Source: CBFFRJ01 sp051486985 (GTDB taxonomy: Bacteria > Pseudomonadota > Gammaproteobacteria > Enterobacterales > Enterobacteriaceae). Taken from it: a stretch of 64,000 bases of DNA. The notes under the pieces were generated by a model. It was not told the DNA's origin, ran no database searches, and saw only the letters and a program-made list of their open reading frames with translations. Below are positions 6,023 to 14,020 of the stretch, in pieces. The first letter of the stretch is position 1; every line of letters begins with the position of its first letter. The stretch is from contig NZ_JAHVDV010000010.1 of NCBI RefSeq assembly GCF_051486985.1, positions 1 to 64,000 of the forward strand. The letters are read 5' to 3'. The position numbers and the translations under genes are program-made.

Positions 6023-6923
6023 AATATACAAATTCCCTATTCAAACCGAGCAAACAGGAGGTCTTATGGCCGACCTGTCCAACGGGTACACCAGGATCGC
6101 AAACGAGATTCAGAAGCTGAAGCCGCGCCTGCGCATGTCGGGACGTGAATGGCAATGCCTGGAAGCGGTTATCTGGCTGACCTACGGATGGAACAAAAAA
6201 CAGGACCGGGTTACGAATACTGTCATTTCCGGGCTTACCGGGCTTGCCGATTCGCATGTTTCTGATGCGATAAGCGCCCTGGCTGAGCGTGGAATTATTT
6301 TCAGTCACAAGCAGGGCGTGATGAAAATAGTCGGTATAAATACTGACCTATCTGCCTGGATTTTGGACAAACCGAAAACGGGAAAAGTCTTCCCGAAAAC
6401 GGGAAAATCTTTCCCGAAATCGGGAAAAACCTTCCCGGAAACGGTAGACACCCAAGACTATAACAAGAACAGTATTAAAAGATCTTCGTCTGAGAATTCT
6501 GACGAATCCTCCGACGACCCTACCGAGAAGTTTCTTTCTCGTCACCCTCAAGCAGTCGGCGGTATTTACACACCGTCCGGTAAATCATGGGGAACCGCCG
6601 AAGACCTTCGTGCCGCAGAGTGGATTTACGCTCAGTTGCTGGTGGTTAACGCGAGTCTGTCCGAGCCGCGCTGGGTCGAATGGGCAAACACCATCCGACT
6701 GATGCGCGTGCAAGACTTCCGTTCTCATCATGAGATTTGTTCATTGCTCAAATGGGCCAGCCAGAACGATTTCTGGAAAGACAATATCCTCAGCCCTTCA
6801 AGCCTTCGCAAACAGTGGGACAAGCTCACCACGAAGCGCCAGAGCCTGAGTAGCGGTGTTACTCGTGGCGGTACCGCTATCGACTTCAACAACACCGACT
6901 GGATCAACGAGGTGCTGAAATGA
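6006..6923 (+). CDS. O: Lambda O-like replication initiator
   Basis: A 305-residue protein that follows lambda O along its length. The N-terminal MSNTAEIYKF matches the lambda start and supports the ATG at 6006. A winged-helix origin-binding domain spans residues 20-110 (SGREWQCLEAVIWLTYGWNKKQDR). A repetitive linker at 122-145 encodes the origin, then comes SSENSDESSD, and the C-terminal domain begins WGTAEDLRAAEW and ends TDWINEVLK. It should bind the iterons in its own gene and recruit P and the host helicase DnaB. An internal ATG at 6066 has a better ribosome binding site, AGGAGG, and could give a shorter form. Confidence 0.9.
   Translation: MSNTAEIYKFPIQTEQTGGLMADLSNGYTRIANEIQKLKPRLRMSGREWQCLEAVIWLTYGWNKKQDRVTNTVISGLTGLADSHVSDAISALAERGIIFSHKQGVMKIVGINTDLSAWILDKPKTGKVFPKTGKSFPKSGKTFPETVDTQDYNKNSIKRSSSENSDESSDDPTEKFLSRHPQAVGGIYTPSGKSWGTAEDLRAAEWIYAQLLVVNASLSEPRWVEWANTIRLMRVQDFRSHHEICSLLKWASQNDFWKDNILSPSSLRKQWDKLTTKRQSLSSGVTRGGTAIDFNNTDWINEVLK
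6372..6444 (+). repeat. ori: Phage replication origin iterons inside O
   Basis: Three 21-base repeats starting at 6372, 6393 and 6414, plus a partial fourth at 6435, share the core CCGAAAACGGGAAAA. Each core holds the small palindrome CCGAAAACGG or a one-base variant. They encode the repeating KTGKxFPK segment of O and are followed by A/T-rich DNA (about 6450-6500). This is the lambda ori arrangement, initiator-binding iterons beside an unwinding region. Confidence 0.85.
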
Positions 6924-7666
6924 AAAATCTCTCTGAGCAACTTCACAACTTCGACCGTGAAAACTTTCGACGTGCCGCCAACGGAATGCCAGAGGTGCAG
7001 GATGCAAGCGGCCCGGTGCGTCAGGCAGAGCAGGTAGCGGAGATTTTTAACTCGCTGTTCGCACGTTTGCGTGCTGCATTCCCGGCTGCCGTATCTGCCA
7101 TTCGCACCCAGGGCGAGTACGACGAGATTCGCCGTCAGTGGCTTCTGGCTCTTGGGGAAGCTGGGATCACCAGCATGGAACAGGTCGATGCTGGTATGCG
7201 CGTTGCACGTCGTCAGGAGAAACCATTCCTGCCGTCGCCCGGCCAGTTCGTCGCCTGGTGCCGTGCTGAGGAAAGCGCCGCTGTAGGTCTGCCTGACCAG
7301 AACGAACTGGTTGCCCTGGTGTACCAGTACTGCCGCATTCGCGGTAGCTACCCTGACGCCGAGTCTTATCCGTGGCCCGGTAAAACCGCAGACAAACAGC
7401 ACACCACCAAATCCAAAGCCTGTTACTGGATGGTCACCACCCTGAGCCAGCAGATGCGTCTGCAGGGGTTCACCGACGGTGAGCTGAACCGCAAGGCCGG
7501 AGATGAGCTGGCGAAGATGGTGAAACGCGTCCGTAGCGGCGAGGTGTTACCTGAGCCTGTAGTGCGACTGCCGGTGATGGGGAAAAAACCATTAAGCCGT
7601 GAAGAGAGCCTGTCCAAGGTTCAGGAAATCCGGGCGAAGTTTGGATTCAAGGGCGGGAGGGCATGA
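6920..7666 (+). CDS. P: Lambda P-like replication protein, helicase loader
   Basis: A 248-residue protein coupled to O by a four-base ATGA overlap. It resembles lambda P: an N-terminal SEQLHNFDRENFRR segment, a central QVAEIFNSLFARLRAAFPA helix, EKPFLPSPGQFVAWCR (about residues 93-108), and a C-terminal half with YPWPG. P binds host DnaB, brings it to O at the origin, and is then displaced by chaperones. Order and spacing relative to O are those of lambda. Confidence 0.85.
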   Translation: MKNLSEQLHNFDRENFRRAANGMPEVQDASGPVRQAEQVAEIFNSLFARLRAAFPAAVSAIRTQGEYDEIRRQWLLALGEAGITSMEQVDAGMRVARRQEKPFLPSPGQFVAWCRAEESAAVGLPDQNELVALVYQYCRIRGSYPDAESYPWPGKTADKQHTTKSKACYWMVTTLSQQMRLQGFTDGELNRKAGDELAKMVKRVRSGEVLPEPVVRLPVMGKKPLSREESLSKVQEIRAKFGFKGGRA

Positions 7667-7668
7667 GC

Positions 7669-8040
7669 ATGGCACATAAATACGCAACCAAAGAACTCCG
7701 CGAGCAGCTGATTCGCGACATCATCGCCCTGGTCAAATCACGAGGGCGCCTGACAACCTCTGAGGCCGCTGCGCATTTTGGCGTTGAGCAGGAAACTATG
7801 CGCCGCCGATTCCTTGACGCCGGGGCCACTGGCGAAGTAATCCGCTTTGAAAAATTCGGCCTTTTCCGCAACGAAAAAGCGATAGCGGAATACAACATCG
7901 CTCGCGCACGCCGCCCGTATGGCCAGCGACGTTTGAAGATTGAAGCGATGCAGCGAAACGGTAATGGCATTTTCGATGAGTGCCGCCAGAACTGGCAGGG
8001 CTACCGCATCCACAAAATTTTCGGGAGTGCACAGGCATGA
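7669..8040 (+). CDS. Small winged-helix-like phage protein
   Basis: A 123-residue protein with a likely DNA-binding N-terminus (IIALVKSRGRLTTSEAAAHFGVEQETMRRRFLDAG). GGAGG lies eight bases before the ATG at 7669 but only two before the ATG at 7663, so I prefer 7669. The 7663 start overlaps the P stop and would add two residues. It lies in the post-replication accessory region. The role is unknown; a regulator is plausible. Confidence 0.65.
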   Translation: MAHKYATKELREQLIRDIIALVKSRGRLTTSEAAAHFGVEQETMRRRFLDAGATGEVIRFEKFGLFRNEKAIAEYNIARARRPYGQRRLKIEAMQRNGNGIFDECRQNWQGYRIHKIFGSAQA

Positions 8041-8633
8041 AACCATACGCATATGACCGCCGTGACGAACATGGCTCAATCCAACTACACAAAGGTGTCT
8101 CAACACCTCGTGTTCGTGCTGATGAAAAACTGATCCCGCTGTATTCGGCTGAACAGCTTGCAGAACTACTCGATCAGGTCCGCCTGCTGACTGAGCAGCG
8201 CGACGCGTTGGTGGCGGAAAGTGTGGCGCTGAAATCAAATTTGATGTTCTGGGATGCAGAAGACCCTGAAGCGCCGTATGAACACCCAGATGAAATCGCG
8301 AGTGAATGTGAGATGGACGTTGATGACATCTTTGATGTTCAGGTTGCCGCCCGCATGCCGAACCGAAAATATCGCGTCGTAACTATGACTGATGACGAAT
8401 GCCGGACCGAGCAGGTTGGTAGTAATGAAATCCAAACCCCCGCCACCGACGCCGCAATCGCAGCCCTGCGAGCAGAAGGGGTGGAGATGTTTGCAGCCGA
8501 AATGTCTGCCCAGCATCAAAAATTACAGTCTGGAGGGTATTTCGACAGGCAGGTTGTTATCTACGCCAAGTTTTATGAACTTGCGTCTTCATTCGCCCGC
8601 CAGCTTCGCGAGAGCAAAGGAGCGCAGGGATGA
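8037..8633 (+). CDS. Ea22-like accessory protein
   Basis: A 198-residue protein with a central coiled-coil (LLTEQRDALVAESVALKSNLMFW) and the phrase TPATDAAIAALRAEGVEMFAAE. Both are typical of the modular Ea22-like proteins of lambdoid phages. The ATG at 8037 overlaps the upstream stop (ATGA). These proteins are non-essential and vary by shuffling of short modules; no biochemical activity is established. Confidence 0.6.
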   Translation: MKPYAYDRRDEHGSIQLHKGVSTPRVRADEKLIPLYSAEQLAELLDQVRLLTEQRDALVAESVALKSNLMFWDAEDPEAPYEHPDEIASECEMDVDDIFDVQVAARMPNRKYRVVTMTDDECRTEQVGSNEIQTPATDAAIAALRAEGVEMFAAEMSAQHQKLQSGGYFDRQVVIYAKFYELASSFARQLRESKGAQG

Positions 8634-8821
8634 TTACCGGCACCAGTAATTTCGACGAAGTACCAGAGGTTCAATGCAACATATGCGGTGGTTATTACAA
8701 GGCTGACGAACCCGAGCAGCATGAGTGCGAATTACCAGAAATCGAGTGTGACATTTGCGGGTTTAAAAGTACGTCGCCTGACGGCGCGCACTATTGCTGC
8801 GAGGACAATAGCAATGATTAG
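8630..8821 (+). CDS. Two-finger Cys-rich small protein
   Basis: A 63-residue protein with two similar zinc-finger-like units. The first is CNICGGYY with a distant H-E-C; the second is CDICGFKS with HYCC. The duplicated CxICG motif strongly suggests zinc binding. The start overlaps the upstream stop (ATGA) and the end overlaps the next gene by eight bases. The function is unknown; small zinc proteins of early phage operons often bind host proteins or nucleic acid. Confidence 0.6.
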   Translation: MITGTSNFDEVPEVQCNICGGYYKADEPEQHECELPEIECDICGFKSTSPDGAHYCCEDNSND

Positions 8822-9401
8822 CAACGAACAGATTCAGGCACTCCAGGCGCAGATGAAGCGCAAACACCGTAACTGGACTGCGAGCGTAATGCGCACCTGC
8901 GATTATTGCGGGCATCATAAAGATACCGTAACGGAAGACGATGGCAGCGCCATCTGCGCATCCTGCTGCGACGCTGAGTATGCAACCATTCTGGCAAATG
9001 TTGCTGAAACCCTGCTGGCAGAGCGTGACGCTGATAAGGCGCTGATTGCTGATCAGGCGAAGCGCATCGACCAATTACAAGGCGAGAATGAATACATCCG
9101 CAAGCGCTTCAAAGAAACCGACCTGATGTTTGGCAAAAACCTCCTGGTCATGCAGGCGGCAATTATCGAATGGCAAGGAACTGGCGACGCTAAAAATGGT
9201 TTAGCCTGGATTTATAACACACTGTTTGGACCTGGCGAGCTACCTGACGAAGCGGAGAAAGATGCTCAGGCCTACTTTGACCGTAAATATGCGCCGCTTG
9301 ACGAAGAGCTTATGGCGCTTCACCAGTGGTTTTGGGAGCAAAGCGAAGCAGAACGCGCAGCCGCTGGCATCACCCTGACCGTGGGAGGGGAAGAAAAGTG
9401 A
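8814..9401 (+). CDS. Ea22-like protein with zinc-finger N-terminus
   Basis: A 195-residue protein. An N-terminal CDYCGHHK followed by CASCCDAEY resembles a four-cysteine zinc finger. A coiled-coil follows (ETLLAERDADKALIADQAKRIDQLQGENEYIRKRF), as in Ea22-like proteins. The C-terminal third is acidic and aromatic (YFDRKYAPLDEELMALHQWFWEQ). The ATG at 8814 is the first that does not read far into the preceding gene. The function is unknown. Confidence 0.6.
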   Translation: MISNEQIQALQAQMKRKHRNWTASVMRTCDYCGHHKDTVTEDDGSAICASCCDAEYATILANVAETLLAERDADKALIADQAKRIDQLQGENEYIRKRFKETDLMFGKNLLVMQAAIIEWQGTGDAKNGLAWIYNTLFGPGELPDEAEKDAQAYFDRKYAPLDEELMALHQWFWEQSEAERAAAGITLTVGGEEK

Positions 9402-9595
9402 AGCGCGAAATTTGTGATGTTTTAGCTCCGGGCCACTGTTGCCCGGGTCACGATAAATACCCTGCGGATAAGTACAACAATCGCCGTTCAGTTCATGCCA
9501 GAGCGGAAGGAATCAAACGAGAGCATCGCCATGCCCGCCGCGTAAAAAGGCAGGAACTTGATGCCGAAGTTAAATTGGTCGTGGGAGGGGAGTGA
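9398..9595 (+). CDS. Small basic His/Cys protein
   Basis: A 65-residue protein starting at GTG (9398), which overlaps the upstream stop by four bases and has GGAGGGGAAG just before it. It contains CDVLAPGHCCPGHDKYP, a cluster of Cys and His, then a very basic stretch rich in Arg, Lys and His. A zinc-stabilised nucleic-acid-binding peptide is plausible. I do not recognise a family. Confidence 0.55.
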   Translation: MKREICDVLAPGHCCPGHDKYPADKYNNRRSVHARAEGIKREHRHARRVKRQELDAEVKLVVGGE

Positions 9596-10074
9596 AGTTG
9601 GAGCAGAGAATTTTAGACATGTGCTGCGGCTCCCGCATGTTCTGGTTCGACAAACAGGACTCACGCGCCGTGTTCTCCGATATCCGAACCGAAGAGCACA
9701 AGCTTTGTGACGGGCGCAGCCTGGTCATCAATCCTGATGTTGTCGCCGACTTTCGCGATTTGCCGTTTGCCGATGCCTCTTTCCCGGTTGTGGTATTCGA
9801 TCCGCCACATCTTGAGCGTGTTGGTGAAAACGCCTGGATGGGCAAGAAATATGGTCGACTGAACAAAGACACCTGGCGTGATGACCTTCGCGCTGGGTTC
9901 GCAGAAGCATTCAGGGTGTTGCGGCCACACGGCGTTCTCATCTTCAAATGGAACGAAACCCAAATACCAGTGAGCCAGATTCTGGCATTGACAGATGCAA
10001 AACCAGTGATTGGCCAGCGCACCGGAAAAGGCGACAAAACCCACTGGATTATCTTCGTGAAGGAGTCCGTATGA
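9592..10074 (+). CDS. Solitary phage DNA methyltransferase-like protein
   Basis: A 160-residue class I SAM-dependent methyltransferase. Motif I is ILDMCCGS (7-14) and the catalytic motif IV is DPPH (70-73), of the DPPY class used for exocyclic amino groups of adenine or cytosine. It is short and has no recognisable target-recognition domain. No restriction endonuclease is next to it, so host mimicry or anti-restriction is the likely purpose. The GTG start at 9592 overlaps the previous stop and follows GGGAGGGGA. The substrate (DNA or otherwise) is not shown by sequence alone. Confidence 0.72.
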   Translation: MKLEQRILDMCCGSRMFWFDKQDSRAVFSDIRTEEHKLCDGRSLVINPDVVADFRDLPFADASFPVVVFDPPHLERVGENAWMGKKYGRLNKDTWRDDLRAGFAEAFRVLRPHGVLIFKWNETQIPVSQILALTDAKPVIGQRTGKGDKTHWIIFVKESV

Positions 10075-10727
10075 CACACGAACTGAGCAAAGAGCTTCTG
10101 CAAAAAATTATCGAAGCGGCTGATGAAATCATAACGGTGCGTGATGGTACGAATGAAGATATCAGCCAGAACGATACTGAAACGATTATCGGCCTTTACG
10201 ACCATTTCAATGACAATCTGGCACCGCCTGCCGTGGTCAAGGAGCTGGCCCGCTTCGCACTGGTGGCATACGAGCAAGAGCCGGTGGCTGATGTTGTTGC
10301 ATGGTCTCATCCTAACGAGGAGAGAAAATGCGATGTACAGTTGCGTAGTTTTGATATCCCACCTGGTCCGCTCTACACCCACCCCGCGCCATCAATCCCG
10401 GCAGCGGTGGCTGATGAGGTGATTAGCATCATAGAGAGTCATGCCGAAAGGATGGATGCAGCCGCAATATCAGCGGAATGCTTCGAAGAAGACCGGCGCA
10501 AGCGTTACGCAGCCATGATATTACGTGGTGTTGCGAAAGAATGCCGCGCCGCCATGCTCCAGACTGAAACACAAAACACACCTCAAAATATTCCGGCAGG
10601 TTTAGTCGAGGCTGTTCATCGGCTGTTTGATAGCGATGGGAGCCGTGGGTGCTTTAGCGCGATACAGTGCTATGACGCCCACGAAGAAATCGAACGCTTA
10701 CTAGCCTCAGCGCCGAAAGGGGTGTGA
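10071..10727 (+). CDS. Ea22-like modular accessory protein
   Basis: A 218-residue protein that begins with a helical segment (ELSKELLQKIIEAADEII). The middle contains EPVADVVAWSHPNEE and PGPLYTHPAP, a module repeated in many Ea22/DUF551-like phage proteins. It ends in another helical segment. The ATG at 10071 overlaps the methyltransferase stop (ATGA). The function is unknown. Confidence 0.6.
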   Translation: MTHELSKELLQKIIEAADEIITVRDGTNEDISQNDTETIIGLYDHFNDNLAPPAVVKELARFALVAYEQEPVADVVAWSHPNEERKCDVQLRSFDIPPGPLYTHPAPSIPAAVADEVISIIESHAERMDAAAISAECFEEDRRKRYAAMILRGVAKECRAAMLQTETQNTPQNIPAGLVEAVHRLFDSDGSRGCFSAIQCYDAHEEIERLLASAPKGV

Positions 10728-10770
10728 TAAATCAAGAGCGGGGATATACTCCAGTCTGGAGGTACCCCCA

Positions 10771-10992
10771 ATGAAAAAATCAGAAATGTTTGCAGCAATA
10801 AAACACGCGGTCGATACAGCAGCGAAAGGCGACCGCACTGTTACTATTCAGATGCAGATTATTAAATTTCATAGCGAGTTAATTACCGTTTCTGCAAAGG
10901 AATTTGTCGAAGAAATTGGGCTTAAGCCGTCGCTTGTGACGTTGTTTACCGATTCTATGAAGTTGGCGGCAAGACTAAGGGCATCTTCATGA
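10771..10992 (+). CDS. Small phage protein of unknown function
   Basis: A 73-residue basic, helix-rich protein. The 43-base gap before it holds a TATACT -10-like element and GGAGG ten bases before the ATG, so it may begin a new transcription unit. No motif is recognised. It is coupled to the next gene by a four-base overlap. Confidence 0.5.
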   Translation: MKKSEMFAAIKHAVDTAAKGDRTVTIQMQIIKFHSELITVSAKEFVEEIGLKPSLVTLFTDSMKLAARLRASS

Positions 10993-11243
10993 GCGACTGG
11001 AATTTAGCAGCAAAACCGCAGGAAGAAATGGACAAGGTAAACGTCGATTTGGCAGTTGCTGGGGTAGCGTACAAAGAGCGCATGAACATGCCGGTTATCG
11101 CCGAACAGGTGGCACGTGAACAGCCTGAACACCTTCGCGAATACTTCATGGAGCGCGTGCGCTTCTATCGTGAGAAGAGCCTACAACTTCCGCGCGCAAG
11201 CGACCCGCGCTATATTGATATGGCCGGGGCCATTAAAAAATAA
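10989..11243 (+). CDS. Small helical phage protein
   Basis: An 84-residue protein, MSDWNLAAKPQEEMDKVNVD and onward, with strongly charged helices. Its ATG overlaps the upstream TGA. It lies in the accessory block between replication and NinG. The function is unknown. Confidence 0.5.
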   Translation: MSDWNLAAKPQEEMDKVNVDLAVAGVAYKERMNMPVIAEQVAREQPEHLREYFMERVRFYREKSLQLPRASDPRYIDMAGAIKK

Positions 11244-11253
11244 GGAGATAAAA

Positions 11254-11499
11254 ATGGAAGATAAGGATTTTGAAAGCTTGTTGCGTGCGATGTATCCGCA
11301 CCCTGATGACAATGATAATCAGTCGGATATTGATGAGTTGTGCCGGTTGCGCTTGGGAGTAGGGTTCGAGGATTTCGTCAGAGTAGCGAATGCGTTACTT
11401 CCGCTGACCGTGCCTACCCAATCGCCTAAAACCCAGTCGTATTTCCATTCGTTCTGGGTGGATGGGACTTGTTATGTTTACCGGGAATCAGATATCTAA
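11254..11499 (+). CDS. Small acidic phage protein
   Basis: An 81-residue protein. I chose the ATG at 11254 because AAGGAGATAAAA lies directly before it. The first 40 residues are very acidic (YPHPDDNDNQSDIDEL); the end is aromatic (SYFHSFWVDGTCYVYRESD). A DNA-mimic role is possible for such an acidic phage protein but nothing specific supports it. Confidence 0.5.
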   Translation: MEDKDFESLLRAMYPHPDDNDNQSDIDELCRLRLGVGFEDFVRVANALLPLTVPTQSPKTQSYFHSFWVDGTCYVYRESDI

Positions 11500-11515
11500 A
11501 ATATTGGTTTGTTGG

Positions 11516-11544
11516 TTTGATTTTCAGAAATCACCTGTTCATAA
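11516..11544 (+). promoter_or_regulatory. Likely sigma70 promoter before DUF1367 gene
   Basis: TTGATT, 17 bases and CATAAT precede the DUF1367 gene by about 50 bases. This is the only gap of nearly 100 bases in this part of the rightward early operon, so a secondary promoter is plausible. Confidence 0.4.
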
Positions 11545-11594
11545 TACCAGTATCAGCCTGAACAACTGACAACCTGTGCGCCACGGAGAAAACC

Positions 11595-12191
11595 ATGGCG
11601 CAATTACAACTTCTCAAGCACTCCTCAGGAATCCTGATCCCCGCTACACCGGAGAGCAGCGATTTTCTGCATTCTAAATGTAAGCTCGGCGCGGTACTGG
11701 AAGGCGAATTCCGCCAGGTACGCAATGCCGCTTTACACCGCAAATATTTCTCTCTCCTGAATCTGGGCTTCGAATACTGGGAGCCGAACGGCGGTGCGAT
11801 AACGCCTGCTGAAAAATCCATAGTAAATCGCTATGTGGGTTATCTGTCCCTCCGGGTGGGTAGCGGTGACGTCCTTACGTCTTATGCAGAAGAGTTCTTT
11901 GCTGACGTAGCAGAGCGCCGTTCATCAAATATCACTGCCAGTAAATCGTTCGACGCTTATCGGGAATGGGTCATAGTAAGCGCCGGGTATTATGACATCG
12001 TTAACCTGCCGGATGGCACCCAGCGCAAGCGAGCAAAAAGCATTTCATTTGCAAACATGGACGACACCACGTTTGCCCCTCTCTACAACGAATCTCTCAA
12101 CGTGTTATGGCGTTTCATCCTCTCCCGCGCATTTACCAGCAAAGCGGAAGCAGAGAACGCTGCGGCGCAGTTGATGAGTTATGCGGGGTGA
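11595..12191 (+). CDS. DUF1367 family phage protein
   Basis: A 198-residue protein with the family pattern MAQLQLLKHSSGILIPATPE, then RNAALHRKYFSLLNLGFEYW (about residues 43-62), and a C-terminal helix rich in Ala and Phe. DUF1367 genes sit in the nin region of many lambdoid phages of Salmonella and Klebsiella, just before NinG, as here. They are often listed with the NinB/Orf recombination position, but no function is established. Confidence 0.75.
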   Translation: MAQLQLLKHSSGILIPATPESSDFLHSKCKLGAVLEGEFRQVRNAALHRKYFSLLNLGFEYWEPNGGAITPAEKSIVNRYVGYLSLRVGSGDVLTSYAEEFFADVAERRSSNITASKSFDAYREWVIVSAGYYDIVNLPDGTQRKRAKSISFANMDDTTFAPLYNESLNVLWRFILSRAFTSKAEAENAAAQLMSYAG

Positions 12192-12193
12192 TC

Positions 12194-12613
12194 ATGGCTA
12201 AAAAGGAGAAATGCCTTTTCTGCGGTGAGCCCGCAACGCTCTATTGCGATGGGATCATCGGCTGGGATGCAGACGAGGATGAAAATCCTCACCTATGTAA
12301 CGCTCGGGGAATGTTCACATGTGATGCGCCCATGTGCTCGACGTGTGGGACCTGGCACGGAAACATCTTCTTTTCAGGTAAAGCCGGCAGCATGGAAACA
12401 AGGGATTATTGCCCCCTTTGTCAGGCCCTTTATCAGAAAGGTGAGGTGATTCGGGAAGACCATCACCGAAAAGGGAAGACAATTCGTGAGCCGGTCCTGG
12501 CTGAAGAACAGGCATCAATAATTCGGCAGGCACACTGGAACAGCTATCTGAATGAGCACCGGCGGGAACTGAACAGCATTCAGGGAGGTGGACAACAATG
12601 CCTGCCATTCTGA
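12194..12613 (+). CDS. Cys-rich zinc-finger phage protein
   Basis: A 139-residue protein with C-x2-C at CLFCGEP, later cysteines in LCNARGMFTCDAPMCSTCG, and CPLC near residue 86. That is enough for two zinc sites. The C-terminal half is basic and helical. It overlaps ninG by 16 bases. It sits where lambdoid phages carry small nin-region zinc proteins. The function is unknown. Confidence 0.6.
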   Translation: MAKKEKCLFCGEPATLYCDGIIGWDADEDENPHLCNARGMFTCDAPMCSTCGTWHGNIFFSGKAGSMETRDYCPLCQALYQKGEVIREDHHRKGKTIREPVLAEEQASIIRQAHWNSYLNEHRRELNSIQGGGQQCLPF

Positions 12614-13209
12614 AAAAGAAACCACGCCGTAAATGCACCGTGTGCCGTGAGTGGTTTCATCCGACCCGTGACGGCCAGTTTGTATGCTCGTTTGAATGCG
12701 CTAACGCCCATGGCAAAGTTGCGAACGACGCCGCAAAAGCAGAAAAGCAGAGGAAAGATAAAGCCAGGCTGGTGGCGGAAAAAAAAGCTGATCGCCAGCG
12801 CCAGGCCGAACGTCGAATGGCGGTGAAGCCGCTCAGCTACTTCATCAAGCAGGCGCAGAAGGCCTTCAACGATTTCATCCGGTACCGGGACCGGAATCTA
12901 CCGTGCATAAGCTGCGACCGTCATCATGATGGCCAGTACCACGCAGGGCACTACCGCACGACTGGAGCCAACCCGGAGCTGCGATTTGATGAGGATAACT
13001 GCCACAAGCAGTGCTCGGTTTGCAATAACCACCTCTCCGGAAACCTCACCGCATACCGACCAGCGCTGATGGCCAAGATCGGCCAGGAGCGCTTTGACAC
13101 GTTGATGGGGCCACACGCGCTGACGAAATTGACTCGCGATGACTATATCCGGATCCGGGACGAATACCGCTCGAAACTGAAAGCGCTCAAACAGCAGGAG
13201 GCCGCATGA
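12598..13209 (+). CDS. ninG: NinG (Rap) recombination nuclease
   Basis: A 203-residue protein with an N-terminal zinc finger (CTVCREWFHP and CSFECANAH). A long basic coiled region follows (about residues 41-85). The conserved C-terminal core (LPCISCDRHHDGQYHAGHYRT and NCHKQCSVCNNHLSGN) marks NinG/Rap, a Holliday-junction and D-loop endonuclease of lambdoid phages. It probably processes recombination intermediates made by the RecE pathway of this prophage. Confidence 0.9.
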   Translation: MPAILKKKPRRKCTVCREWFHPTRDGQFVCSFECANAHGKVANDAAKAEKQRKDKARLVAEKKADRQRQAERRMAVKPLSYFIKQAQKAFNDFIRYRDRNLPCISCDRHHDGQYHAGHYRTTGANPELRFDEDNCHKQCSVCNNHLSGNLTAYRPALMAKIGQERFDTLMGPHALTKLTRDDYIRIRDEYRSKLKALKQQEAA

Positions 13210-13334
13210 CCGTCTTCTACTTCAACCGGTACCAGGCCGAAAGCGTTGCGCGTGCATGTCTCAAGGCGATTGCGCGCCACACCAAAGAACCAGTTAAACA
13301 ACCATCGCAGCAAACTACAGGGGCCGCCGCATGA
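13206..13334 (+). CDS. 42-residue linking peptide between ninG and Q
   Basis: A short frame (MTVFYFNRYQAESVARACLK and onward). Its ATG overlaps the ninG stop and its stop overlaps the Q start, both by the ATGA arrangement. Tight coupling on both sides supports translation. It is small and basic and of unknown function. Confidence 0.55.
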   Translation: MTVFYFNRYQAESVARACLKAIARHTKEPVKQPSQQTTGAAA

Positions 13335-14020
13335 ACGAACAATATCTGCAATATGTCCGCGAAGAAATCGCGCTGGCCACTGCCGACTTTAGCGGCCGCA
13401 CAAAGGGACAGCTTATTGCACTGGTGGAACAGCTCCAGTTCACGCACGAACGGTACCCGCGAAAGCGCCAGTATGTTTTAGATGAGGTATCTGGCAAGAA
13501 AATCATGCTTAGAAACCCACCAGTGCCCGGTAAGCAGTCACATGCCAAAGGAACTTCTATCCCTCAGGTCATCCCGGTAGAGTTTTCAACGGCAAGCTGG
13601 CGCCGCGCCATCGCGAAACTGGAAGATACCGAAAGCGCCTGGGTGAAGTGGAATTACCTTCATGATATTGATTTTCGCCTTCAGGCTGCGATTGTGCAAT
13701 ATGGCTGGCAGTTGTTCAGCGAAACGATAAAAGAGCGACGCATAGCGGGGAAGACCAAAGAAAAGCTGAAGGCCCTCATCTGGCTGGCTGCCCAGGACGT
13801 TAAAGAGCAACTGGCCCGGCGTGAGAGTTATCAGTTTGCTGAACTTGCATCTTTGATGGGGGTGGCTGATTCAACATGGACGGAGACGTATAAACCTCAT
13901 TGGCTGGCTATGGCTAGAATATTCTTCGCGTTGGATAAGCAATCGCTAATTTCAGTTTGCCGATCACGTTCACATCAAAAGGCATCAAATTTACATGTAA
14001 GTATTGCAAAACCGAACTAA
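13331..14020 (+). CDS. Q: Late antiterminator Q, phage 82 type
   Basis: A 229-residue protein resembling the phage 82-type Q family. Landmarks are WRRAIAKLEDTESAWVKWNYL (about residue 90) and VKEQLARRESYQFAELASLMGVADSTWTETYKPHW (about 155-190). Q loads onto RNA polymerase paused at the late promoter and lets it pass terminators into lysis, head and tail genes. The many intrinsic terminators inside the late region here make such a factor necessary. The last 25 residues are basic and less conserved. Confidence 0.85.
   Translation: MNEQYLQYVREEIALATADFSGRTKGQLIALVEQLQFTHERYPRKRQYVLDEVSGKKIMLRNPPVPGKQSHAKGTSIPQVIPVEFSTASWRRAIAKLEDTESAWVKWNYLHDIDFRLQAAIVQYGWQLFSETIKERRIAGKTKEKLKALIWLAAQDVKEQLARRESYQFAELASLMGVADSTWTETYKPHWLAMARIFFALDKQSLISVCRSRSHQKASNLHVSIAKPN

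Noticed and set aside
13331..14020. Frameshift at the end of Q
   Set aside because: The C-terminal tail is unusual, but length is normal and no disrupted continuation is seen in other frames.
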